From Croceitalea sp947503285 (GTDB lineage Bacteria > Bacteroidota > Bacteroidia > Flavobacteriales > Flavobacteriaceae): a stretch of 64,000 nucleotides of DNA. The stretch is from positions 1 through 64,000 of the forward strand of contig NZ_BTGQ01000004.1 of NCBI RefSeq assembly GCF_036985505.1, read 5' to 3'. Every line of letters starts with the position of its first letter. The first letter of the stretch is position 1. The position numbers and the translations under genes were made by a program. Shown here piece by piece: positions 24,666 to 32,903 of the stretch. The notes under the pieces were generated by a model. That model made no database searches, was not told where the DNA came from, and saw only the letters and a list, made by a program, of their open reading frames with translations.

Positions 24666-25322
24666 ATGAAAAACTTGACTATAATTTTAATACTAGTTGC
24701 ATCAGTTTCAGGTTGTAATTTGAAAAACAAAAACGATCAAATACTTGCCAAAGAGGTTAGTTTTGACGATGGTGTTATTGAATTACTGAGAAAAGAAACA
24801 AAATCAGAATTTACTAGACTAAAAACCGAAATAATTAGTGTTTATCCCGATCGAGAAGAAAAACAAATCATTGAACCAAATGCTATAGAATTTGAAATTA
24901 ATGGAGATAATTCCTTGGATTTGGTTTTAAGACTAAAAGATAAGCTAAAGCCAATGGGCTATTATGTTTTTAGATCAGAGCAAAATTTTGGATACTCTAA
25001 GGACAAAATCGCAGTGATAAAAACTGAAGATCAATTTGATATTTTAAGATATCAAGCCACAAACGGGGGTAATTATGATATTGATACGGACAGTATAATA
25101 AATGAACTAAAAAGATGGGATGAAAAATATAATCTTGAAATTTTAGGTGCTGATTTTGACTGGGTAGAAGGCCAGTTTTTAAATCCACCGAAAAATTTTA
25201 CTGCCTTGGCAGACAAGATGTACGAGTTTTGTCCTGATATTGTTGATCAAGGAACTGGAGATATAGAAACACTTGAAGAGGAATTATCACAATCAAACCA
25301 ATTATTTCTATGGTGGGATTAG
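24666..25322 (+). CDS. Hypothetical lipoprotein
   Basis: 218 residues. A signal peptide and lipobox (TIILILVASVSGC, Cys17) mark a membrane-anchored lipoprotein. The mature part is acidic with an alpha/beta pattern, containing DVxLRLKDKLKPMGYYVFRS-like strands and the ending QSNQLFLWWD. No family name can be given, but the fold resembles DUF4253-type proteins in its final LWWD segment, a weak likeness only. It lies between motif copies 7 and 8. Confidence 0.55.
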   Translation: MKNLTIILILVASVSGCNLKNKNDQILAKEVSFDDGVIELLRKETKSEFTRLKTEIISVYPDREEKQIIEPNAIEFEINGDNSLDLVLRLKDKLKPMGYYVFRSEQNFGYSKDKIAVIKTEDQFDILRYQATNGGNYDIDTDSIINELKRWDEKYNLEILGADFDWVEGQFLNPPKNFTALADKMYEFCPDIVDQGTGDIETLEEELSQSNQLFLWWD

Positions 25323-25353
25323 TTAACAGTCAGTTACCTATAAATGTATAGCC

Positions 25354-25371
25354 AAAGTTCAAATAAACGAT
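25354..25371 (+). repeat. Junction motif copy 8
   Basis: AAAGTTCAAATAAACGAT, the sequence used as consensus. It lies 31 bp after the lipoprotein stop and 110 bp before fic. It is the last copy seen. Confidence 0.8.
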
Positions 25372-25437
25372 TTCATGGTAACCCTACGAAAGTAATTTTT
25401 ACCCTCATTTTTAAAACAGAGGTAATTTTTTTTTATA

Positions 25438-25466
25438 TTTACCCTTGTTTAATAAACAAGTGTAAA
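25438..25466. promoter_or_regulatory. 29-bp palindrome overlapping the fic promoter
   Basis: TTTACCCTTGTTTA (25438-25451) mirrors TAAACAAGTGTAAA (25453-25466) with one mismatch and a one-base centre. A -7-like TATATTTA overlaps its left edge at 25434-25441. It is a good candidate operator for autorepression of fic. A related TTTACCCT occurs upstream near 25398-25405. Confidence 0.55.
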
Positions 25467-25481
25467 TACTACTCTTAACCA

Positions 25482-26564
25482 ATGACTGGTTTTAATAAAG
25501 AAATTCCATATAACGATTTACCCTTTCTTCCTCCTAAAAAAGAGTTAGAGACTACTGCAGTTTTAAGAAAAACAATATCCGCAAGCAGGGCTTTATCGAA
25601 GTTAAACGGTGCCATTACCAATCTACCTAACCCTAGATTATTTTTAGATACCATCCATTTACAAGAAGCAAAAGCAAGTTCAGAGATTGAGAATATAATA
25701 ACCACCAATGATGATTTGTACCAAGCTGCTATAGCCGATAAAAAGTTTGATAACCCTGCAGCAAAAGAGGTAATCAGTTATAAAGAAGCTTTATGGCATG
25801 CCCTAGAACATTTAGAAAAGAAACCCTTTATCACCACTAATCTTTGTGTTGAGATTGTACAACGAATCAAACAAAATGATTCTGGTATTAGAACGACCCC
25901 TGGCACTACCTTGTCCAATGCCAAGGGAGAAGTTATTTATACACCTCCAACGGGGGAAGACATCATACGAGATAAGCTCTCTAACTTAGAAAAGTTCATA
26001 AATGAGCCAAGTAAACTAGATCCGCTAATAAAAATGGCTCTAATGCATTATCAATTTGAAGCTATTCACCCTTTTGCCGATGGTAATGGAAGAACTGGGC
26101 GTATTCTACTCCTACTCTATCTAAAATTGGAAAAGCTCTTAGATTTTCCAGCAATTTATCTAAGCGAGTACATCATTAACAATAAAGCAGCTTATTATAA
26201 TAAATTAAGGCTAGTGACAGAAAAGGAAGATTGGGAAGGTTGGATATTGTATATGTTAGATATGATAGAAATAACTGCCCAAAAAGGATTGGTACGCTTA
26301 GAAGCTATTACCAATCTTATGGAGCAACTATCCGAAGAAATTAAGAACCAACTGCCCAAAGCATATTCTAGAGAATTAGTTGAGATTCTATTTAGATTAC
26401 CTTATACCAAAAGGAAACATTTGATTGATGAGAAACTAGGAACTCCGAAAACCGTGGGCAACTATTTAAGGGATTTGGAACAAGCTGGTTTTCTAAAATC
26501 GGTCAAAGTTGGAAAAGAGAAATTATACTTGAATTTTCAATTGATGGAAATATTGGAAAAGTAG
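25482..26564 (+). CDS. Fic-family AMP-transferase
   Basis: Transfers AMP (or another nucleotide) to hydroxyl groups of target proteins. The 360 residues contain an N-terminal Fic/DOC domain and the class II inhibitory motif, read as S-S-E-I-E-N near residue 67, matching (S/T)xxxE(G/N). The catalytic loop is HPFADGNGRTGR near residue 196. A winged-helix-like C-terminus follows (about 290-360, KRKHLIDEKLGTPKTVGNYLRDLEQAGFL). The built-in inhibitor implies regulated activity without a separate antitoxin. It is the last cargo gene of the island, with its own promoter and palindrome. Confidence 0.92.
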   Translation: MTGFNKEIPYNDLPFLPPKKELETTAVLRKTISASRALSKLNGAITNLPNPRLFLDTIHLQEAKASSEIENIITTNDDLYQAAIADKKFDNPAAKEVISYKEALWHALEHLEKKPFITTNLCVEIVQRIKQNDSGIRTTPGTTLSNAKGEVIYTPPTGEDIIRDKLSNLEKFINEPSKLDPLIKMALMHYQFEAIHPFADGNGRTGRILLLLYLKLEKLLDFPAIYLSEYIINNKAAYYNKLRLVTEKEDWEGWILYMLDMIEITAQKGLVRLEAITNLMEQLSEEIKNQLPKAYSRELVEILFRLPYTKRKHLIDEKLGTPKTVGNYLRDLEQAGFLKSVKVGKEKLYLNFQLMEILEK

Positions 26565-26722
26565 CTAAGTAAAAACCTATATTTACCTTAATCAATTAAA
26601 TTTGATAGCAAAATCAAGCAAATAAGTTCATTTGATATATAGTTTTGGATAGGTGCGCAAATCGGTGTACATATCACAAACAGTAATTTTAACTTTTTGA
26701 ATATCAAATGATTAGAGCTTAA
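26565..26722. other. Right end of the island, noncoding
   Basis: 158 bp between fic and attR. It contains the right subterminal repeat and short A/T-rich ATATCAAAT-like sequences that also occur near the left end. I see no gene. Confidence 0.6.
26652..26671 (+). repeat. Right copy of the subterminal 20-bp repeat
   Basis: GGTGCGCAAATCGGTGTACA, 17 of 20 identical to 16824-16843, same orientation, 51 bp inside attR. Likely integrase arm site. Confidence 0.6.
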
Positions 26723-26746
26723 GTTCGAGCCCCAGTCAGGTCACTT
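26723..26746 (+). repeat. attR: right attachment repeat of the island
   Basis: An exact second copy of the 24 bp at 16700-16723. It includes the last 21 bases of tRNA-Lys and the following 3 bases, but no other part of the tRNA. Confidence 0.93.
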
Positions 26747-26774
26747 AAAAAACCCCTTTCTTAAGGGGTTTTTA
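26747..26774 (+). terminator. Probable original tRNA-Lys terminator
   Basis: AACCCCTT (26751-26758) pairs with AAGGGGTT (26763-26770) with flanking A- and T-runs. It lies directly after attR, where the tRNA-Lys terminator would be before insertion of the element. Confidence 0.75.
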
Positions 26775-26924
26775 TTTGGCTACAATTTTAAAGCCTTATT
26801 CCTGCCGATTACTTACATTATTATACATCATTTACTCTTAGAATAAGTGCCTAGATAAAGAGTTTAGGCACCTAGTTTAAACCATTACCAACTTTCAATT
26901 TTTAGGATATTTGATTTTTTTATT

Positions 26925-26948
26925 TATATTTGCTCTATATTTTTAGAG
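26925..26948 (+). promoter_or_regulatory. Promoter box and candidate BlaI operator
   Basis: TATATTTG (26925-26932) is a -7 box. Right after it CTCTATATTTTTAGAG (26933-26948) is a dyad with 5-bp perfect arms covering the predicted start site. BlaI/MecI repressors bind dyads at their own promoters, so autoregulation is likely. Confidence 0.5.
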
Positions 26949-26971
26949 TTAAAACTAATAAAATAGAGTTG

Positions 26972-27346
26972 ATGCAATTGACAAAATCAGAAGAACAGTT
27001 AATGACCTATCTCTGGAAGATGGGAAAAGCTTTTTTTAAAGAATTAAAGGAAGCATACCCAGACCCCAAACCTGCCACCACCACGATAAATACATTTTTG
27101 AAAAAGTTGATTGAAAAAGGTTTTGTGGATTATGAGTTGCACGGTAACAGCAGAAAATATTACCCGTTAGTAAGCAAAGAGCACTATTTTTCCAAACACA
27201 TGAAAGGCTTGCTCAAAAACTTCTTTAATAATTCGGTTGAACAGTTCGGCTCTTTTTTCACCAAAGAAATGGACATCTCTGATAAGGATTTAAAGAAGTT
27301 GAGGAAAATCGTAGATGAAAAAATAAAATCAAGACCAAATGATTGA
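26972..27346 (+). CDS. BlaI/MecI/CopY-family repressor
   Basis: A 124-residue winged-helix repressor. The reading frame opens 14 codons earlier at a TTG, but that start would sit at the promoter, so I choose ATG 26972 (MQLTKSEEQLMTYLWKMGKAFFKEL). The recognition helix region PATTTINTFLKKLIEKGFVDYE (about 30-55) is typical. The C-terminal dimerisation helices carry the site that a BlaR1-type protease cleaves to induce. It overlaps the M56 protease gene by 8 bp, the usual BlaI-BlaR1 pairing. The regulated targets are not known. Confidence 0.9.
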   Translation: MQLTKSEEQLMTYLWKMGKAFFKELKEAYPDPKPATTTINTFLKKLIEKGFVDYELHGNSRKYYPLVSKEHYFSKHMKGLLKNFFNNSVEQFGSFFTKEMDISDKDLKKLRKIVDEKIKSRPND

Positions 27347-28583
27347 GTATTTGATTGAATCCACCCTCTGCTTCGCTATTCTATTTTTGGTATTTGAGTT
27401 TTTTTTCAAAAACACTACCAATTATAGTCTGAATAGGTTTATACTACTATTCTCCCTTTTATTTTCGTTCTTGGTACCTTTGGTTAGTATTTCTACTGAT
27501 TCTTTACCTGTACAATCGTATGGTACCGGTACCCCCGTCTTTCAAATTTTACCTATTTCCAATTACCTGCCCACAACTGACGGCCTTATAAATCCCTCTA
27601 ATGAAAATGGATATTTAGATATTTTTGCTATAGTTACTTTTATATATGCCGTTGTTGCAATCGTATTTTTGTTGCGGTTCGTTTTGCATTTACGAACACT
27701 TTTGCTCAAATGGCGTACTGCGGAAAAGGTAAATCATAAAGGGCACCCATTATCACTTATTACCGAAGATATTCCTCCTTTCACTTTTTTTCAAACCATA
27801 TTCGTGAACAAAACGGAATTCGAAAACGATAAACTCGAGAAAGAACTCTTGATTCATGAAATTGCCCATAAATACCAATGGCATTCCATAGATATTGTAC
27901 TTATTGAACTTTTACAAATCTTATTCTGGTTCAATCCATTCGTCTATTTATTCAAACGAAGGGTAAAAGTCAATCATGAGTACTTATCAGATGATTTTGT
28001 GTTGCGATGTGGCGCGAATTCAAAAGACTATGCCAACCAATTACTGAACTACTCCTTTCCGCACAAAATAGCTGGTTTTGCCAGCGCATTCAACAATCAT
28101 TCAACCATTAAAAATAGACTTATTATGCTATCAAAATTTCAAGAAAAACAACCAAGGTCATATCGTTTGCTACTACTTATACCTGTGCTTACTTTGCTAT
28201 TCATCAGTACTGCTTTTGACGAAACAAGCCTTTTACCTTCTAACCCTTTAGCACAGTCCCAACACGATGAACTCCTTGAAAATCCGGGAGTCATTTATGG
28301 AAATAATTTGATTTGGTCAAGTGAAGATGGCAAAGTATATATACGAGGTGAAAAAGTGCGAATACAGCACGGGGACAACAATTTCAACTTACGGGGTAGG
28401 GCTTCTTATCTAGGGGAGGTACATTACTTTATTTTTAACGGTAAAGAAGCGCCAAAAGACCAGGCCATAAACATTGCCGGAATGAAGTGTACGGTGCTTA
28501 AGCTCAGCCCCGATGACGGGGTTCTAAAATATGGCCCTAAAGCAAAAAAAGGGACCGTAGAAATAACTACTACGATTCAATAG
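27339..28583 (+). CDS. BlaR1-like M56 membrane metalloprotease
   Basis: A 414-residue sensor/protease partner of the BlaI repressor. It has four N-terminal membrane helices and the zinc-protease motif HEIAHKYQWHSID (about residue 175), with the third ligand in NHEYLSDDFVL. After the last helix (about 275-290) there is a short periplasmic part instead of a penicillin-binding sensor domain. It ends YGPKAKKGTVEITT, similar to the plug-like repeat of Bacteroidota envelope proteins. It is unlikely to sense beta-lactams directly. The signal is unknown. Confidence 0.87.
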   Translation: MIEYLIESTLCFAILFLVFEFFFKNTTNYSLNRFILLFSLLFSFLVPLVSISTDSLPVQSYGTGTPVFQILPISNYLPTTDGLINPSNENGYLDIFAIVTFIYAVVAIVFLLRFVLHLRTLLLKWRTAEKVNHKGHPLSLITEDIPPFTFFQTIFVNKTEFENDKLEKELLIHEIAHKYQWHSIDIVLIELLQILFWFNPFVYLFKRRVKVNHEYLSDDFVLRCGANSKDYANQLLNYSFPHKIAGFASAFNNHSTIKNRLIMLSKFQEKQPRSYRLLLLIPVLTLLFISTAFDETSLLPSNPLAQSQHDELLENPGVIYGNNLIWSSEDGKVYIRGEKVRIQHGDNNFNLRGRASYLGEVHYFIFNGKEAPKDQAINIAGMKCTVLKLSPDDGVLKYGPKAKKGTVEITTTIQ

Positions 28584-28611
28584 TCGATTACCATACATAA
28601 ATAAATTTGAA

Positions 28612-30009
28612 ATGCAACTTTTACGTATAATCGTATGGTTACTGTGCGCGTTTTATTGTGGCGTAGCGACCGTACAAGCACAAGATAAGGTTACCGAAGT
28701 ACGGCTAAATGGCCAATTACAATGGAAAGATACCGCTATAAACAGGTACCCCTCAAAAGTGAAGATCACTTCCAAATATGATCCGTTTCAAATCTCTTTT
28801 ATAGACGTAGATTCCTTAGGTCATTTCAATACAGTTATCGCTCCCGGTCAGTATGTTGTAGAACCGGCTATAAAATACCATTGGCAACGCGATTGGGGTC
28901 AAAGATTTATACGGATCAATGAAGAAAGCTCTAAAATTCAAATCACCATCGATTCTGTAGGCGAAGCGATAGTGCAACCTTTGATTCTAGACACCATAGG
29001 AATTGCCGATCAAATACCTGAACAGGGAATCTTGCATGATCTTGACAGTGAAAAAACCCAATTTTTAGATGATTTTATCCACTATAATCTAGATTATTTT
29101 CAAGTACCTGGGGCTTCGTTGGCCTTATTTAAGGGCGGTGAGATGATTTATCAAAAATCGTATGGGTTCAAAAACCCCATCACCAAAGAAGCAATAAATG
29201 AGAAAACATTGTTTGAGGCAGGCTCAATTACAAAGCTTGTATTTTCCTTTGCCGTAATGCGATTGGTAGAAAAAGGGATTTTAGATTTGGACAGACCACT
29301 TTACAAGGATTTAATTTTTGAGGCAATTGCCCATGACAAAAGGCATAAATTAATCACTGCGAGACATGTTCTAAGTCATCAAACCGGTTTTCCGAACTGG
29401 GCAAAGAAAGATAAAAAAGGGCACTTTGAGCTGCTATTTACACCAGGAACAAAATATGGCTATTCTGGTGAGGGCTTTGAATATCTTAAGCGGGTATTAG
29501 AGCATATCACCAACAAGGATATTGAAACCATACTACAAGAAGAACTTATCGCTCCATTGGAATTAAAAAACTTCTATTTTCAGACCACAGATGAAGTGAA
29601 AATTCAAGCTTCTGATGGTTTTTATCATGGTAAACCGGCCAAAACACGTACTATTGAAAAACCAATGGCAGCTTATAGCCTTATGACCAATGCCAAAGAT
29701 TTTTCAACATTTGTTTTTGCTTTAAGGAATCGGATAGGACTAAAATCAGCGACTTACGAAGCGTGGTTCAAAGAGCAAGTTTTGGTTGAAGACGGAATAT
29801 CTTGGGGGCTGGGTTTAGCATTAAGAAAAGATAAAACCGGATATTTTTATGGCCATAGTGGTGTCACAAGGGATTTCGTGAGTAATTTCAGGTACTACCC
29901 AGAATTGGATATGGGCTTTGTATTTTTCACGAACAACATTACCGGAGGTTGGTTGACCATTGATAAACTCCCCCAATTTCTGATTACAGGTACCGAAGTA
30001 TCGCAGTAA
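28612..30009 (+). CDS. Exported serine hydrolase, beta-lactamase/PBP fold
   Basis: 465 residues. A signal peptide (about 1-23, ends VQAQD) is followed by a roughly 110-residue beta-rich N-terminal extension with a carboxypeptidase-regulatory look, then a class C beta-lactamase-like domain (about 140-455). The SxxK motif is SITK in FEAGSITKLVF. The tyrosine motif is YSG in KYGYSGEGFEY, and the third box is HSG near 420. It is an esterase, D-aminopeptidase or peptidase rather than a proven beta-lactamase. It follows the BlaR1-like gene by 28 bp and is probably in its operon. Confidence 0.83.
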   Translation: MQLLRIIVWLLCAFYCGVATVQAQDKVTEVRLNGQLQWKDTAINRYPSKVKITSKYDPFQISFIDVDSLGHFNTVIAPGQYVVEPAIKYHWQRDWGQRFIRINEESSKIQITIDSVGEAIVQPLILDTIGIADQIPEQGILHDLDSEKTQFLDDFIHYNLDYFQVPGASLALFKGGEMIYQKSYGFKNPITKEAINEKTLFEAGSITKLVFSFAVMRLVEKGILDLDRPLYKDLIFEAIAHDKRHKLITARHVLSHQTGFPNWAKKDKKGHFELLFTPGTKYGYSGEGFEYLKRVLEHITNKDIETILQEELIAPLELKNFYFQTTDEVKIQASDGFYHGKPAKTRTIEKPMAAYSLMTNAKDFSTFVFALRNRIGLKSATYEAWFKEQVLVEDGISWGLGLALRKDKTGYFYGHSGVTRDFVSNFRYYPELDMGFVFFTNNITGGWLTIDKLPQFLITGTEVSQ

Positions 30010-30096
30010 TAAAATTTCGTTGAGGGGGATATAAGCAATATCTGAGTTGTGCAATAATCATCTTGAACAACTACTAATTACCATTTGCAAAACGCC

Positions 30097-31635
30097 TCAA
30101 TTGACTTTTCGAGCGAATAGTATAGGGTCTTTAAGCATACCCTCTAAATTCACTCCGACACAAATAATTTCACCATCATCATCGGTTCTAAAATTAAATT
30201 GTATCGGCCAAACCTTACTTAGATCAACACCTGTATCAGTAGCTTCAAAGGGAGCAAATACATGATGATGCAGGTGTTTTAGATAATATTTTTGCAATTT
30301 GAATTGCGCAAAAAGCGAATCTTTTTCCTTCACTATCTTGAACTGTCCGTAACCCTTATTGCCGTAATAACCTGTATAACTATTAAGCGCATGTAAAGGG
30401 TTGTCTGCAGTTTTTATATTGGGCCTTGCTATTTCTTCATTCCCTTTTCTTTCTTTTTTGGCTTTTTCTTGTGTTATGACAAAATCTTTTACCCAATCGG
30501 TTCTTTCGGTATGCAACATTCTATCGGCTATGGTATTCCGTACCATTGATGTTATGGATGAACCATTTTGATTGGTTAGCACAACGATACCAAGGCCATC
30601 ACTAGGAAAAAAGGAAACATTAGCTGAAAAGCCATCGATATTTCCTTCATGTTGCACTCTATAATGCCCACGATAGGAAGAAATAAACCAACCGTAACCG
30701 TAAGTGGACAGATGCATATCTGGAAAGTCTTCGTCAGGTAAGGATGCACTGGTCACCGCTTGGGAACTCATGGCTTCTTCTACATAAACTTCCGGTAGGA
30801 TTTGTTTTCGTTGGTATCTTCCCTTATTCAACCAAACGATCAACCATTTGGCCATCTCGTTTGCACTACTGTTGATACTACCCGCAGGTGCCATACCGGC
30901 CAAGTCGAAATAATCCATCTTTTTGATAAGCGTATCATGTCTCAGTTCGTATCCCATGGCCACGTTGGTGCTTTTCTTGAGCTCAGAAAGTGAGGTATTG
31001 GATCTTTGCATATCCAAAGGCACAAAAAAGCGCTCCCTTATATTTTGCTCCCAACTTTTTCCGGTCAAACGTTCCCCTAGAACACCTTGGATCAGGAACA
31101 TGAAATTATTGTAATGCCATTGTTGACGAATTCCTGTGAAGGGTTCATGGTATTTGATACGATGTATTAAACTGTCTTTGTTCGATGTAGGAAATAAATA
31201 CCAAGACTCATCATGTCTTGGAATACCGGTCTGATGGGTCATCAAATCTTTTATATTGATCATTCCATTTAGTGCTTCTGTATAGAATTCGAGTTCCTGA
31301 ATATGTTTAATCGGGCTGTCGGCAAAAGAAAGTTTGCCTTCGTCCCTTAACTGACCCAACAAGGCACTGGTGAATGCCTTAGTGGTAGAACCCACCGGAA
31401 ATAAGGTATTTACGTCCATTGGCATTTTATCTTCCCAATGTCGATATCCAAAGCCTTTCGCATAGATAACCTTCTCCCCTTTAACAACGGCAACGGCAAA
31501 GCCAGGGGCTTTAGTCACTCTAAGAATGCTATTCAATTCTGTTCCAATTCCCTCCAAACGCCCGTAATCTTGTGCAAATAGGGTACCACAAGCAACTATA
31601 AAAATAAAAACGATGTAGCATGCTTTGTTCAACAT
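30097..31635 (-). CDS. Serine hydrolase with C-terminal DUF3471-like domain
   Basis: 512 residues, exported (signal about 1-21, ending LFAQD). The beta-lactamase-like domain spans about 30-370. The catalytic SxxK is STTK in FPVGSTTKAFTS, YNN is in QWHYNNFMFL, and the HEG box is in VQHEGNIDG. The last 100 residues (ALNSYTGYYGNKGYGQFKIV) match the DUF3471 beta-sandwich often attached to this family. The substrate is unknown. It starts 2 bp after the stop of the neighbouring hydrolase on the same strand, so the two are co-transcribed. Confidence 0.88.
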   Translation of the reverse strand: MLNKACYIVFIFIVACGTLFAQDYGRLEGIGTELNSILRVTKAPGFAVAVVKGEKVIYAKGFGYRHWEDKMPMDVNTLFPVGSTTKAFTSALLGQLRDEGKLSFADSPIKHIQELEFYTEALNGMINIKDLMTHQTGIPRHDESWYLFPTSNKDSLIHRIKYHEPFTGIRQQWHYNNFMFLIQGVLGERLTGKSWEQNIRERFFVPLDMQRSNTSLSELKKSTNVAMGYELRHDTLIKKMDYFDLAGMAPAGSINSSANEMAKWLIVWLNKGRYQRKQILPEVYVEEAMSSQAVTSASLPDEDFPDMHLSTYGYGWFISSYRGHYRVQHEGNIDGFSANVSFFPSDGLGIVVLTNQNGSSITSMVRNTIADRMLHTERTDWVKDFVITQEKAKKERKGNEEIARPNIKTADNPLHALNSYTGYYGNKGYGQFKIVKEKDSLFAQFKLQKYYLKHLHHHVFAPFEATDTGVDLSKVWPIQFNFRTDDDGEIICVGVNLEGMLKDPILFARKVN

Positions 31636-31637
31636 AC

Positions 31638-32903
31638 TTATTCTGGGAAACTTTGATCCAACCTGACCTCATACTCCCCAAGTTTATCCCAGACCTCATA
31701 AAACTGGTCTGCCCCTTTTTGGTCAAGGTCTGTATTTACAAAGAGTAGTTTGCCAATTTTGGTCTTTGGATTAAAAAACATAAAGGTCGAGACCCCGGGG
31801 TCACCACCCATATGGCCTATGTACCCAATTGGGGTATAGCCTATAAAAAGCCCAGAATTATATTCATCATCAAAGTTCCTGTCCGTATCCCGTTCTTCTT
31901 CAAAATTATCTTCAGAAAGCAGTTCTGAAAAAATCTGGGCATAACTTTCCTTAGACAACAATTTTCCTTCTCCAGAATATCCGCGAATCAACTCTGATAG
32001 GTATTTGCCCATGTCGGCCATAGAGGTCATTAACCCCCCATCTGGATAAGTGACTAAAGTGTAGTATGGAATTTCTTTTCCATCAACGGTATAAAGTTTG
32101 GTGTATTTTGACATATCGATGTCATCATAGGTCCAACCTGAAGAAGTCATCTTCAAAGGACTTAAAATATGCTCCTTGGTGAATTCGGCATATGTTTTTC
32201 CGGTGGAGACCTCAATAATATAGGCTGCCAATGTGGCTCCCACATTGGTATACTCATATAAGGCCCCTGGCCTTTTATTCAAATAATTCCCTTTTTGGTA
32301 CCAAGCTTCACCTTCTGACAAAAAGTTCTTCAAAAAGTCTTCAAGAGGCATTGCCGAATCAGGAGCATTGAATTCTTCAGAACTCGGTATCGATTTAGCC
32401 AACTCAAGTTCATCGGCATTTTTAACAATGTATGACTTTTCACTATAAAGGTCACTGTCTTGTATTGCCGAGGTATGGGTCGCCAAATGCTTTATGGTAA
32501 TGCTATCTTCAGGATAATAGGGATTATAAACCTCAAAAGGCAGGTACTTATTCACTGGATCTTCAAGTTTCAATTTTCCCATTTCTTGTGCTTTCAACAA
32601 AGCCACTCCGATCAAGGTTTTCGAAACGGATGCTATATTTTGAACCGTATGCTCGGTATGGGCTATTTTTTTTCCAACATCGGAAAACCCAAAACCTTTT
32701 TCATAAAGTATCGTATCTTGATTTACTATGGCCACGGAAAATCCTTTGATACCGCCTTGTTCGTATAACGTTTTCAAATCAACGGTTAAAGAGTCATTAA
32801 GGCTTTCAAACTGCGCAAAAGAGGTATTTTCTTTTGAGGTTTTCTTTTGTGCACAAGACAAAATGATAAAGCTAACAAACAAATAAATCAAGTTCTTTTT
32901 CAT
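31638..32903 (-). CDS. Serine hydrolase lipoprotein, beta-lactamase fold
   Basis: 421 residues from ATG 32903, chosen because it begins the signal peptide MKKNLIYLFVSFIILSCAQ. A frame extension to 32924 adds seven polar residues. The lipobox Cys is at residue 17. Catalytic motifs are SVSK in IASVSKTLIG, YTN in YEYTNVGATL, and HMGGDPG in the HxG position. Like its downstream partner it probably cleaves a peptide or ester in the periplasm or outside the cell. It is first of a two-gene unit, and upstream lie 331 bp without a gene. Confidence 0.88.
   Translation of the reverse strand: MKKNLIYLFVSFIILSCAQKKTSKENTSFAQFESLNDSLTVDLKTLYEQGGIKGFSVAIVNQDTILYEKGFGFSDVGKKIAHTEHTVQNIASVSKTLIGVALLKAQEMGKLKLEDPVNKYLPFEVYNPYYPEDSITIKHLATHTSAIQDSDLYSEKSYIVKNADELELAKSIPSSEEFNAPDSAMPLEDFLKNFLSEGEAWYQKGNYLNKRPGALYEYTNVGATLAAYIIEVSTGKTYAEFTKEHILSPLKMTSSGWTYDDIDMSKYTKLYTVDGKEIPYYTLVTYPDGGLMTSMADMGKYLSELIRGYSGEGKLLSKESYAQIFSELLSEDNFEEERDTDRNFDDEYNSGLFIGYTPIGYIGHMGGDPGVSTFMFFNPKTKIGKLLFVNTDLDQKGADQFYEVWDKLGEYEVRLDQSFPE

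Larger units (their letters stand above)
16700..26746. mobile_element. 10-kb integrative element inserted at tRNA-Lys
   Basis: It is bounded by an exact 24-bp repeat of the tRNA-Lys 3' end and has a tyrosine integrase 225 bp inside the left junction. It contains a BfmA/BtgA-like mobilization protein, a serine recombinase and cargo genes all read rightward. No relaxase, coupling protein or type IV secretion gene is present, so self-transfer is unlikely. Mobilization by a helper is plausible. The cargo is visibly richer in A/T than the flanking core genes. The displaced original tRNA terminator probably survives just outside attR. A second 20-bp repeat pair inside the ends likely serves the integrase. 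Confidence 0.92.
26747..26971. other. Intergenic region between attR and the BlaI gene
   Basis: Core-genome sequence beyond the island. It starts with a terminator and ends with the promoter/operator of the BlaI-like gene. The centre (26780-26900) holds nothing I can identify. Confidence 0.6.

Noticed and set aside
21893..25371. CRISPR array
   Set aside because: The repeats are only 18 bp and 200-1000 bp apart, with open reading frames in between, and no cas genes are present.
21893..25371. Classical integron
   Set aside because: No IntI-type integrase with its extra domain, and the repeats lack the GTTRRRY core and the long imperfect palindrome of attC sites.
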